Positions 7,652 through 15,410 of a DNA stretch of 64,000 nt are shown in pieces. Under the pieces are notes generated by a model. That model saw only the letters and a list, made by a program, of their open reading frames with translations. It was not told where the DNA came from and did no database searches. This DNA is from Thermohalobaculum sp039822785 (GTDB lineage Bacteria > Pseudomonadota > Alphaproteobacteria > Rhodobacterales > Rhodobacteraceae): contig JBCBMO010000003.1 of assembly GCA_039822785.1 (NCBI GenBank), forward strand, positions 310,001 through 374,000, read 5' to 3'. The position numbers and the translations under genes were made by a program. Position 1 is the first letter of the stretch, and the number at the start of each line of letters is the position of its first letter.

Positions 7652-9268
7652 CTAGTGTCGGAAGTGACGGCGGCCTGTGAAGACCATCGCCAGGTTCCGG
7701 GCGTTCGCCGCCTCGATCACCTCCGCATCCCTGATTGACCCGCCGGGCTGGATGATCGCCGTCGCCCCCGCCTCCGCCGCTGCGATCAGCCCGTCGGCGA
7801 AGGGGAAGAAGGCATCAGAGGCCACGGCCGACCCCTCGGTGGGCGGGGCGGCCAGACCGACGGCCTCCGCCATATCGGCGGCCTTGCGCGCGGCGATGCG
7901 GGTGCTGTCGACCCGGCTCATCTGCCCCGCGCCGATGCCCACGGTGGCGGTGTCGCGTGCATAGACGATGGCGTTGGACTTCACGTGCCGCGCGACCGCC
8001 CAGGCGAACAACAGATCCCGGGTCTCTGCGGTGCTCGGCGCACGGCTGGTGACCACGCGCAGGCTCTCGGCGACGGCCCCGGCGCTGTCGGCGTCCTGCA
8101 CCAGAAACCCACCGCCGACCTGGCGGACATGGGGGCGCGGATCGGCGCCCTTGGGCAGGGACCCGGTCAGCAACACCCGCAGATCGCGCTTGCCGGCCAG
8201 CACCTTGCGCGCGGCGGCATCCGCACCCGGTGCGATCACCACCTCGGTGAAGATGCGGGTGATCACCTCCGCCGCCGCGGCGTCGATGGGCCGGTTGAGT
8301 GCGACGATCCCGCCAAAGGCCGAGGTGCGGTCGCAATCATAGGCGCGGGCATAGGCCTCCGCCAGCGTCGGGCCGGTGGCCACACCGCAGGGGTTGGCGT
8401 GCTTGATGATCACGCAGAGCGCCTGGTTCCCCCCCAGCGTCGCGTCCAGGTCCGCCAGCAGCTCAAAGGCCGCGTCGGTGTCGTTGATGTTGTTGTAGCT
8501 GAGCGCCTTGCCCTGCAGCTGCTCCGCCGTCCCGACCCCAGGCCGCTCTCCGGTGGCGCGATAGAAGGCGGCGCCTTGGTGGGGGTTCTCGCCATAGCGC
8601 AGGGGCAGGGCGAGGGTGCCCGCGAAGACCCGGCGACGGGGCGTCTCCTCCCCGGTCGTGCGGGTCATCCAGGTCGCGACGGCTGCGTCATAGGCGGCGG
8701 TCCGCGCATAGGCGATCGCGGCCAAGCGCCGGCGGGTCGCGAGGCTGAGGCCACCCTTGTCCTCGATCTCCGCCGCGACGGCCTCGTAATCCTCCACATC
8801 GACGACGACCGCGACGCCGGCGTGGTTCTTCGCCGCCGCGCGGATCATGGCCGGCCCGCCGATATCGATGTTCTCCATCGTCTCCGCGTAGCCCGCGCCG
8901 CGGCGCACCGTCTCCTCGAAGGGATAGAGGTTCACGACCACCAGATCGATGGGCGCGATGCCATGCTCGGCCATCGCCGCCTCATGATCGGCGTTGCCGC
9001 GTTCGGCCAGGATCGCGCCGTGCACCATGGGGTGCAGCGTCTTGACCCTGCCGTCCATCATCTCCGGGAAGCCTGTGATCTTAGCCACGTCGGTGACGGC
9101 AAGGCCCGCGTCCCGCATCGCCCGCGCCGTGCCGCCGGTCGAGATCAGGGCAACCCCCGCGGCGGCGAGGCGGCGCGCCAACCCCTCCAGCCCGGTCTTG
9201 TCGGAGACCGAGAGGAGCGCGCGGCGCACCGGGACGATGCCATCGGTATCGGCAGGGGGCGTCGGCAC
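7652..9268 (-). CDS. purH: Bifunctional AICAR transformylase / IMP cyclohydrolase
   Basis: Catalyses the last two steps of de novo purine synthesis. The N-terminal IMP cyclohydrolase (MGS-like) domain begins RRALLSVSDKTGLEGLARRL and carries the STGGTA loop. The C-terminal AICAR formyltransferase has the catalytic IIKHANPCG segment. The length, 538 residues, is normal. The 130-nt gap upstream separates it from rsmB on the same strand. I looked there for a purine or ZTP riboswitch consensus and did not find one. Confidence 0.95.
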   Translation of the reverse strand: MPTPPADTDGIVPVRRALLSVSDKTGLEGLARRLAAAGVALISTGGTARAMRDAGLAVTDVAKITGFPEMMDGRVKTLHPMVHGAILAERGNADHEAAMAEHGIAPIDLVVVNLYPFEETVRRGAGYAETMENIDIGGPAMIRAAAKNHAGVAVVVDVEDYEAVAAEIEDKGGLSLATRRRLAAIAYARTAAYDAAVATWMTRTTGEETPRRRVFAGTLALPLRYGENPHQGAAFYRATGERPGVGTAEQLQGKALSYNNINDTDAAFELLADLDATLGGNQALCVIIKHANPCGVATGPTLAEAYARAYDCDRTSAFGGIVALNRPIDAAAAEVITRIFTEVVIAPGADAAARKVLAGKRDLRVLLTGSLPKGADPRPHVRQVGGGFLVQDADSAGAVAESLRVVTSRAPSTAETRDLLFAWAVARHVKSNAIVYARDTATVGIGAGQMSRVDSTRIAARKAADMAEAVGLAAPPTEGSAVASDAFFPFADGLIAAAEAGATAIIQPGGSIRDAEVIEAANARNLAMVFTGRRHFRH

Positions 9269-9398
9269 GGCGAAGCGATCCTCCGGTCAGAACGGACTTG
9301 AGCGTCTGTGATGACCCGAAAGCGCCGCTGATGCCAGACCGTCCCACACCTTCCGGTGTCATCTGAGGCCATCTCGGACCACGCTGCTGCATGGCGGC

Positions 9399-10733
9399 TC
9401 AGGCCGCGCGGCGAAGGCGGCAGGCGAAGAACCCGTCGAGGCCGCCGATCTGAGGCAGCATGGACGGCAGGGTGCGCAGGTCGCCGCTGTCTGTCACCGC
9501 ATTGGGCGGCAGGGCCGGATCGACGGCCTTGAGGGCAACCCGTGCTGCGTCTGGCGTCCGCGCGAGGAAGGCCTCGGCCTGCGCCTCGCCCTCGGCCTTG
9601 AGCAGCGAACAGGTGGCATAGACGAGCCGGCCGCCGGGCTTCACCCAGCGCCAGGCGCTGTCGAGGAGCGCCGCCTGCAGGTCCGAGAGCGTGCCGAGGC
9701 TCTCGGGGTCGAAGCGATAGGGCAGGTCTGGATGGCGCCGCATCGTGCCAGTGGCGCTGCAGGGTGCATCCAGAAGAACGGCGTCGAAAGGTGCCTCCGG
9801 CTGCCAGGTCAGGGCATCGGCGACCACCAGTTCGGCGGTGAGGCCCGTGCGCGCCAGGTTCTCCCGCAGCCGCTCCATCCGCCGCTCCGACAGATCGAGC
9901 GCGGTCACCGCGGCGCCGGCGGCGGCGAGTTGCAGCGTCTTGCCCCCAGGCGCGGCGCAAAGGTCCAGGACACGCTCCCCCGGCTGCGTCTCAAGCAGGC
10001 GGGCGGGCAGGGCTGCGGCGGCGTCCTGCACCCACCACGCACCGTCTGCATAGCCCGGCAGGGCGGAGATCTGCGGCCTACCCGGCAGGCGCAGGCTGCC
10101 GGACGGCAGCAGCATCCCCTCCACCTCCGCCGCCAGTGCTGGACCGTCATCCTCCCGCTGCAGGGTGAGGTCATGGGGGGGCGGCGTGAGATGCCCCTCC
10201 AGGATCGTCTCCGCCTCGGCGCGCCCCCAGTCGGCGCGCAGGCGCTCGAGCAGCCAAGGCGCCGCGTTGCGCATGCCCGCGGCCCCGCGCCGTTCCGCCG
10301 GCGGGGAGGTGGTCAGTCGACGGCCCACGGCATTCACGAGACCGGCAAGGCGGGCGGCAGGCGGCGTCGCGCGGGCAAGCCGCACCGCCATATCCACGGC
10401 CGCATGGGGGGCGGTGCCGCCGTAAAGCACCTCCGCCGCCATGACGCGCAGGATGTGCACACCGGGCGCCGGCGGCGGGTCGGCCACGAAGACCGCGAGA
10501 GCCGCGTCGATATCCGCCAGGCGACGCAGCGCGAGGTCGGCCAGGCTATGCGCCGCGGCGCGCTCTGCCGGGGCGAGGTCGCCAAGCACGCCCTCCTCCA
10601 GCATCTGCCCGCGGTCCAGCACGCCGGAGAGCAGCATCAGCGCGCCGCGGCGCTGTCCAAGACCCGGGGGTTCCTCCCCGGCCCCGCCCTTGCGCCCCTG
10701 GCGCGGCGATGCTGCCTCCCGGGCGCGGCCCAT
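9399..10733 (-). CDS. rsmB: 16S rRNA (cytosine-967-C5)-methyltransferase family (RsmB/Sun)
   Basis: A 444-residue RNA m5C methyltransferase. The N-terminal NusB-like domain (about 30-160) is followed by the Rossmann SAM domain, with LDLCAAPGGKTLQLA binding SAM, LLDAPCSATGTMRRHPD carrying the release cysteine and VYATCSLL the nucleophilic cysteine. It probably modifies C967 of 16S rRNA. Its start lies 2 nt from the htpX stop, so the two are probably cotranscribed on the minus strand. Confidence 0.9.
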   Translation of the reverse strand: MGRAREAASPRQGRKGGAGEEPPGLGQRRGALMLLSGVLDRGQMLEEGVLGDLAPAERAAAHSLADLALRRLADIDAALAVFVADPPPAPGVHILRVMAAEVLYGGTAPHAAVDMAVRLARATPPAARLAGLVNAVGRRLTTSPPAERRGAAGMRNAAPWLLERLRADWGRAEAETILEGHLTPPPHDLTLQREDDGPALAAEVEGMLLPSGSLRLPGRPQISALPGYADGAWWVQDAAAALPARLLETQPGERVLDLCAAPGGKTLQLAAAGAAVTALDLSERRMERLRENLARTGLTAELVVADALTWQPEAPFDAVLLDAPCSATGTMRRHPDLPYRFDPESLGTLSDLQAALLDSAWRWVKPGGRLVYATCSLLKAEGEAQAEAFLARTPDAARVALKAVDPALPPNAVTDSGDLRTLPSMLPQIGGLDGFFACRLRRAA

Positions 10734-10735
10734 CC

Positions 10736-11698
10736 TCAGCTCCAGGGCGAGAAGCGGCGCGAGGAGCGCGGGCGCGACGACGGCACACGGCTGGGGTGGG
10801 TGATGCCCGGCTGCGCCCGCGATGCGGTGCCGAAGGCCGGCCCTTGGGGACCGCCGCGGATGCCCATCTGCTGTGCCTGCGCCTGCAGCGCCGCGATCCG
10901 ATTGCCGGCCTTGGGGTGGGTCGAGAAGAGGTTGTCGATGCCGCCCCGGTGCAGCGGGTTCACGATGAACATATGCGCTGTCGCCGGATTACGCTCCGCG
11001 CTCTCCAGATCCGCCGGCGATCCCGCGATCTTCGCCAGTGCCGAAGCGAGCCACAGCGGGTTGCCGCAGATTTCGCCGCCCGCCTTGTCCGCCGAATACT
11101 CCCGCGTGCGGCTGATCAGCGACTGGATCATCATCGCCGCAAAGGGCGCGAGGATCGCCGCCAGGATCACACCGATGATGCCGATCGGATTGCGGTTGCC
11201 CGACCCGCCGAAGAAGAAGGCGAAGTTCGCCAGCATCGAGATCGCGCCGCCGATGGTGGCGGCCACGGTCATGATCAGCGTGTCGCGGTTCTGGATATGC
11301 GCAAGCTCATGCGCGACGACGCCCGCCACCTCGTCGCGGTTCAGGCTTCGCAGCAGGCCCGTGGTCACCGCCACCGCTGCATTGCCCGGGTCGCGCCCCG
11401 TGGCAAAGGCGTTCGGCTGCGCATCGTCGATGATGTAGAGCGCCGGCATCGGCATCTGCGCCCGGCGGCACATCTCCTCGGTCATCTGCCAAAGATCGGG
11501 CGCGGTCTGGCGGCTTACGGCGCGGGCGTTATGCATGCGCAGCACCGCCTTGTCCGAGTTCCAGAAGGCCCAGGCGTTCATGGCGAGCGCGATCACGAAG
11601 GCGATCATCGCGCCGCCTGCGCCGCCAATCAGAAAGCCGACGCCCAGGAACAGCGCCGTCATCGACGCCAGCAGCAGCGCCGTTTTGGTGTAGTTCAT
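10736..11698 (-). CDS. htpX: Membrane zinc metalloprotease HtpX
   Basis: Heat-shock M48 protease for quality control of inner-membrane proteins. Two N-terminal TM segments (about 6-45) are followed by the zinc-binding HELAH (H130, E131, H134) and a second TM pair (about 142-190), then SRTREYSADKAGG with the third zinc ligand. The length is 320 residues with a Ser/Arg/Pro-rich tail. It is divergent from a DUF1674 gene and immediately upstream of rsmB on the minus strand. Confidence 0.95.
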   Translation of the reverse strand: MNYTKTALLLASMTALFLGVGFLIGGAGGAMIAFVIALAMNAWAFWNSDKAVLRMHNARAVSRQTAPDLWQMTEEMCRRAQMPMPALYIIDDAQPNAFATGRDPGNAAVAVTTGLLRSLNRDEVAGVVAHELAHIQNRDTLIMTVAATIGGAISMLANFAFFFGGSGNRNPIGIIGVILAAILAPFAAMMIQSLISRTREYSADKAGGEICGNPLWLASALAKIAGSPADLESAERNPATAHMFIVNPLHRGGIDNLFSTHPKAGNRIAALQAQAQQMGIRGGPQGPAFGTASRAQPGITHPSRVPSSRPRSSRRFSPWS

Positions 11699-11794
11699 CG
11701 CGTCCTCTCACGTCGCTCAGAGGCCGTTGCCGCACCCATTGCCGTGTCGGCGCCGCAGGCCCTATGTCCATCATAGATGATCGAGGAGGGATAT

Positions 11795-12016
11795 ATGCGC
11801 GACGAGGCAGCGCCAGAAGAGAGCACGGCCCTTTCCGAGGAAGAGCGCGCGGCGCGCGTCCGTGCCGCCGCCGAGCGTGCCCTGGCGGAGGCGACCGCGC
11901 GCCGTGCCGATGAAAAACCGCTGGATCTGCCCAAGGAGTTGGGCGGTCGCGAGGATGGCCCCGAGGCCGTGCGATACGGCGATTGGGAGAAGAAGGGCAT
12001 CGCCTACGACTTCTGA
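11795..12016 (+). CDS. DUF1674 protein (succinate dehydrogenase assembly factor 4-like)
   Basis: A 73-residue protein with an acidic/Ala-rich N-terminus and the conserved C-terminal block EDGPEAVRYGDWEKKGIAYD. DUF1674 proteins are related to SDHAF4/Sdh8, which binds flavinylated SdhA and protects it during complex II assembly. That role is inferred from the family. GAGGAGG ends 5 nt before the chosen ATG. An in-frame ATG at 11777 has no ribosome site. Its last 13 nt overlap the end of the convergent gene. Confidence 0.85.
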   Translation: MRDEAAPEESTALSEEERAARVRAAAERALAEATARRADEKPLDLPKELGGREDGPEAVRYGDWEKKGIAYDF

Positions 12017-12879
12017 GCGACCGCGGGCGGGTCGTCGGCGCGCAGCATGGGCGGGTGCCCCGCCTCGGTTGCCGCGGCCGCCATGCGCGGCAGGTAGCCA
12101 TAGTCGTCATCGTCCAGGATCTCGATCCCCTTGATCCTGAGCCGGGCCAGGGCTGCCGCCGCCGCGCCGTCATGCAGGGTGGCGATGAGGGCGGCGCGAA
12201 GGGTCAGCACCGCCTCCGGCAGCGCGGTGACCAGGGGCAGGCCCGGGGCGGCGGGCCCCCAGCCGATCCGGCGCAGCCCCGCCATCCGCTCGGGCGCCGC
12301 CTGCTGCAGGAGCGCCCAGGTCACGCAGTCGAGCGCCGCGACATCGGCGCGCCCCGCCAGCACCGCCGCCGCCGAGGCCGCATGGCTCCCGGTCTCCAGC
12401 GCTTCGCCCAGGTGTCCCGCCGGGCAGCCGGCCCCGGCGAGGGCGGCCCGCAGGGCATGATGGCCCGACTGCGACCCGGCCTCGTTGATCGCGGGCCGGT
12501 AGCTGGCGCAGTCGGCAAGATCCGCCGCGGGATCCGCCGCCGGCACCAGGATGGCCGAGCGGTAGAGCGCCCCCTCGCACCCCGGCGCATCGTAGACCGG
12601 CGTCGCGACAAGACGCACCGCGCCGCGCAGCCGGGTGGCGTAGGGATAGCCGCAGGTCTGGGAGAGCAGCAGCCCCGGCGTCTGCGCCAAGGCCATCGGC
12701 GCGCCGCTGCTCAACGCTGCCGGCAGCCGCTCGGGGTCGAGGCCCCCCACCGCCTGGGCCTGCGCCGCGATATGCCCGCGAAGCGCCTGCCACAGGGTCT
12801 CATGGGCGGTCGCGGTGCCCGGCAGGGCGTACATGGGCAGCGCGGCGACATAGGGCGTGCGTGTCGCATCGTGAGTCAC
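12004..12879 (-). CDS. PhnD-like phosphate/phosphonate-type substrate-binding protein
   Basis: Residues begin with YVAALPMYALPG and continue with the two-lobe PhnD/SsuA-like pattern: a GLLLSQTCGYPYATRLRG hinge segment, then INEAGSQSGHHAL and DVAALDCVTWALL in the C-terminal lobe. No signal peptide is apparent and no ABC permease or ATPase is adjacent, so it may be a stand-alone ligand sensor. The start is uncertain: GTG at 12879 fits the family start (291 residues), while ATG at 12972 would add 31 residues. Confidence 0.75.
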   Translation of the reverse strand: MTHDATRTPYVAALPMYALPGTATAHETLWQALRGHIAAQAQAVGGLDPERLPAALSSGAPMALAQTPGLLLSQTCGYPYATRLRGAVRLVATPVYDAPGCEGALYRSAILVPAADPAADLADCASYRPAINEAGSQSGHHALRAALAGAGCPAGHLGEALETGSHAASAAAVLAGRADVAALDCVTWALLQQAAPERMAGLRRIGWGPAAPGLPLVTALPEAVLTLRAALIATLHDGAAAAALARLRIKGIEILDDDDYGYLPRMAAAATEAGHPPMLRADDPPAVAQKS

Positions 12880-12983
12880 GGTGGCCCCGTCAGCGGTTGC
12901 ATCCTCAGGCGCCGCCCCGGATCGTCGGGCACGGCCTAGCGTGATAGAGGCAGAGTTCCCGCCCCACGGCAACCGGAGCCCCC

Positions 12984-13928
12984 ATGGCCGATCCCGCGGA
13001 CGACGCGCGCCCCCGCACGCTGGCGGCGCGCCTCTACGAGATCCCGGCGCTGCTGGGGTTTCTCACCGCGTTGTTCTGGGCCGGCAATGCCATCGCCGGT
13101 CAGCTCGCGAAGGGCGAGATCCAACCCTTCATGCTGGTGCTTGTCCGTTGGGTGGCGGTCGCGCTGATGCTCTGGCCGCTGTTCGGGCACGAGGTGCGCG
13201 CCTATTGGCACGTCGCCCGGCCGAAGTTCTGGCGGATCGTGCTGACGGCGCTGACCGGCTTCACGGTGTTCAACGCGCTGTTTTACGTGGCCTCGCTCAG
13301 CACCGGGGCGGTGAACATCGGGATCTTTCAGGGCGCGATCCCGATCTTCGTGCTGATCGGCACCTTCCTGATCTATGGCGACCGGGTGGGACCGATCCAG
13401 GCGCTTGGCGTGGCGGTGACGCTGGTCGGCGTCGTTCTGGTCGCGACCCGCGGCGATCTGGCGACCGCGCTGGCCCTGGGGCTGAACCAGGGCGACGGGA
13501 TGATGCTCATGGCATGTGTTTGCTATGCGGCCTATACCGTGGCGCTGCGTGGCCGGCCGGATATGCCCGGGCGTGCCTTCTTCACCCTGATGTGCCCCAT
13601 CGCCGCCGTCGCCTCGGTCCCCTTCGCGGTGGGCGAGGCCTTGGTGACCGGTGGCAGCTGGCCCACCGCCACGGGCTGGCTGGTCGCCGCCTATGTGGCG
13701 GTCTTCCCCTCATGCCTCTCGCAGCTCTTCTTCCTGCGCGCGGTGGACTTGATCGGCCCGGGGCGGGCGGGGGTCTATATCAACCTTGTGCCGGTGCTTG
13801 CCGCATGCCTCGCCGTGCTGCTGCTCGGCGAGGTGTTCCGCTGGTACCATGCCGCCGCCCTAGTGCTGGTCCTGGGCGGCATCTGGTTGGCACAGCGCCC
13901 CGCGCCGGCGGCGACGGCCAAGCGCTGA
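12984..13928 (+). CDS. DMT-superfamily (EamA) permease
   Basis: A 314-residue protein with two EamA repeats and about ten TM helices, including LLGFLTALFWAGNAIAGQLA at the N-terminus and an internal duplication after LNQGDGMMLMACVCYAAYTV. EamA proteins export amino acids, metabolites or nucleotide precursors. No substrate can be assigned. It is divergent from the PhnD-like gene, 104 nt away. The C-terminus is short and charged (ATAKR). Confidence 0.85.
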   Translation: MADPADDARPRTLAARLYEIPALLGFLTALFWAGNAIAGQLAKGEIQPFMLVLVRWVAVALMLWPLFGHEVRAYWHVARPKFWRIVLTALTGFTVFNALFYVASLSTGAVNIGIFQGAIPIFVLIGTFLIYGDRVGPIQALGVAVTLVGVVLVATRGDLATALALGLNQGDGMMLMACVCYAAYTVALRGRPDMPGRAFFTLMCPIAAVASVPFAVGEALVTGGSWPTATGWLVAAYVAVFPSCLSQLFFLRAVDLIGPGRAGVYINLVPVLAACLAVLLLGEVFRWYHAAALVLVLGGIWLAQRPAPAATAKR

Positions 13929-14025
13929 CCAAGCGCGAGGCATCCTGTCGCCTGATGAGGCCGACCGACGCGCCCCCCGGCAGCCGGCCGTGCCTTCACG
14001 TGCTGTGGCGCGGGGCGCTGGCTTC

Positions 14026-14685
14026 TCAGCCCGCGCGGCGGCGGCTGAGAAAGCCGAAGCCCGCGATCGCCGCCAGCGCCAGCGGCAGCGTCCCGGGCAG
14101 CGGGACCGAGGGTGGCGCCGAGATCGCCTGCTCCGCGCTGAAACGGGCAATCCCATCCGTCGCCGGCTGATCGTCGAGCACCAGCGCCAGCGTCGTCGGG
14201 CCGGAGGCGGAGGCGAAGGTCGCCTCGGCCAACGCGTTCTCCGCCGCACCGTTGTTGAACAGGATCGTGCGGTAGTCCTGCTGGAAGACGCCGGCATCGG
14301 AGTCCACGTCCAGGGCGAAGCTCGCGCTCTGTCCCGGCTGCAGGCTGTCGAACGTCAGGGCGACGCGGTCGGTGTTCACCCCGTCGATCCCGTTGATGTT
14401 ATTGTCGCCCTCGATCACCAGGGCCGTGGCGCCCACCGGGGCGACGAGGTTGACTAGCCCGTCGAAGTTGAAGGCCGCATCGCCGATCGTCAGGCTAAAG
14501 CCGATCAGGGCGTGGTCGCCCGTATTGACCAGGGTCAGCACCGGCACATTGGTCGAGCCGATCACGCTGCTCGCGCTGCCGTCGATGGTCAGGTCGAAGC
14601 CCAGCGTGGCCGCCTCGGCGGCGGCGGGCAGAAAACTCAGGGCGCAGGCGGCCGTCGCCGCGCGGGCCAGGAAAGCCAAGCGCAT
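14026..14685 (-). CDS. VPLPA-CTERM/PEP-CTERM sorted exoprotein
   Basis: A 219-residue secreted protein with a signal peptide ending near AEAATLG, a beta-rich middle (repeated Thr/Asn/Asp-rich strands) and a C-terminal sorting tail: SVPLPGTLPLALAAIAGFGF followed by SRRRAG. VPLPA-CTERM proteins of Rhodobacterales are thought to be processed by an exosortase and released to the cell surface or biofilm matrix. No exosortase gene is in the window. It marks the last clearly core-like gene before the island. Confidence 0.85.
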   Translation of the reverse strand: MRLAFLARAATAACALSFLPAAAEAATLGFDLTIDGSASSVIGSTNVPVLTLVNTGDHALIGFSLTIGDAAFNFDGLVNLVAPVGATALVIEGDNNINGIDGVNTDRVALTFDSLQPGQSASFALDVDSDAGVFQQDYRTILFNNGAAENALAEATFASASGPTTLALVLDDQPATDGIARFSAEQAISAPPSVPLPGTLPLALAAIAGFGFLSRRRAG

Positions 14686-15240
14686 GGATATCTCTCACGA
14701 TGTATGGGTCCAGGCGTCGGCTTCTCCGACCGGCAGCGCGCGGCTGCCCTCGAAGGTGTTACTAATCCACTAACGCCCCCGAGAAAAGAGCCACCGGAAA
14801 TTAACCAGCAAATTGAGGGAGTTGTCCCCAAAGGGGGCATGCTCTGAGGTCGGGCGAACGGTCGGCGTTCCGTTACGAAACACCTGCATCACAACCAAGA
14901 GCAGTCAGCTTCATCACACATCCCGCGCCACCGCGAACGTCGGCTCTGAGCCCATAGTGACTGATGCTGCGGCCGGCACGAAGGTTCGGAAAAGCGCCTG
15001 TACGGACATTCTGCAAACGTTCGATACAGGGGTCGATGGCGGCTGTTCAAGCAACATGCCAAGGATCGATGATCGATCGCTTGACGCGCAGCCGCATCGG
15101 CTACCGAACGCCGATACAGGCCAGAGTCGACATGACACCCGCAGCAGCAGCATAGTGGATATGCCCTCAGTCCGGCTTCAGAAGGCAAGCTCAGTATGCG
15201 TAGGTCGTACGTCTTCCCATCAAGAGTTATTCTGACATGC
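14686..15240. other. Gene-poor stretch at the left edge of the island
   Basis: About 555 bases without a convincing gene. Open frames exist on both strands, but none has a ribosome site, family motif or codon bias. The minus-strand frame ending near 15395 is only the antisense of the tRNA. The stretch contains nested GATCGATGATCGATCG-type repeats near 15062-15080. It may hold the remnant of an older gene, which I could not identify. Confidence 0.5.
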
Positions 15241-15276
15241 TTGACAAATTTGCGCCACTCCGTCGATGGTTTTCTG
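15241..15276 (+). promoter_or_regulatory. Candidate promoter for the tRNA/TIR-synthetase transcript
   Basis: A perfect -35 hexamer TTGACA at 15241-15246 lies about 56 nt upstream of the tRNA 5' end. The matching -10 region, around 15263-15270 (GATGGT), is poor. Spacing would place transcription start near 15277, leaving about 25 nt of tRNA leader. The tRNA and the downstream gene could share this promoter, since only 16 nt separate them. Confidence 0.45.
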
Positions 15277-15301
15277 ATCGGAAACGGGGTCGGGAGATCA
15301 A

Positions 15302-15394
15302 TGACGGGTCGCCCAACTGGTAGGGCACTGGCCTTTGGAGCCAGGTCATCCTGTTGTGCAGGATGTGAGGGTTCGAAACCTTCCCCGTCATCCA
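15302..15394 (+). tRNA. Unusual class II tRNA with UUG (Gln) anticodon and long variable arm
   Basis: A 93-nt gene with every cloverleaf arm intact. The 7-bp acceptor stem is TGACGGG/CCCGTCA, T is the discriminator and CCA is encoded (15392-15394). The D-arm is GCCC/GGGC with GG in the loop. The anticodon stem is CTGGC/GCCAG with a 7-nt loop giving anticodon TTG at 15335-15337. The T-arm is GAGGG/CCTTC with loop TTCGAAA. The variable region is 22 nt with a 7-bp stem CATCCTG/CAGGATG (15347-15353, 15359-15365). Long variable arms are normal for Leu, Ser, bacterial Tyr and Sec tRNAs, not Gln. The weak T1-A72 pair is a tRNA-Gln trait. It probably belongs to the adjacent synthetase-like protein. 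Confidence 0.85.
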
Positions 15395-15410
15395 ATTTCA
15401 GCTAGAATCC

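Noticed and set aside
9269..9398. Possible purine/ZTP riboswitch upstream of purH
   Set aside because: No match to the conserved pfl/ZTP or purine riboswitch cores by eye; only short hairpins.
15302..15394. The tRNA as the attachment site of an integrated element
   Set aside because: I could not find a second copy of its 3' end near 21000-22500 and there is no integrase. The tRNA itself is unusual and looks like cargo.
14889..15395. Minus-strand open frame of about 168 codons starting MDDGEGFEPSH
   Set aside because: Its beginning is the antisense of the tRNA T-arm and acceptor stem, a common artefact. No ribosome site or recognisable domain.
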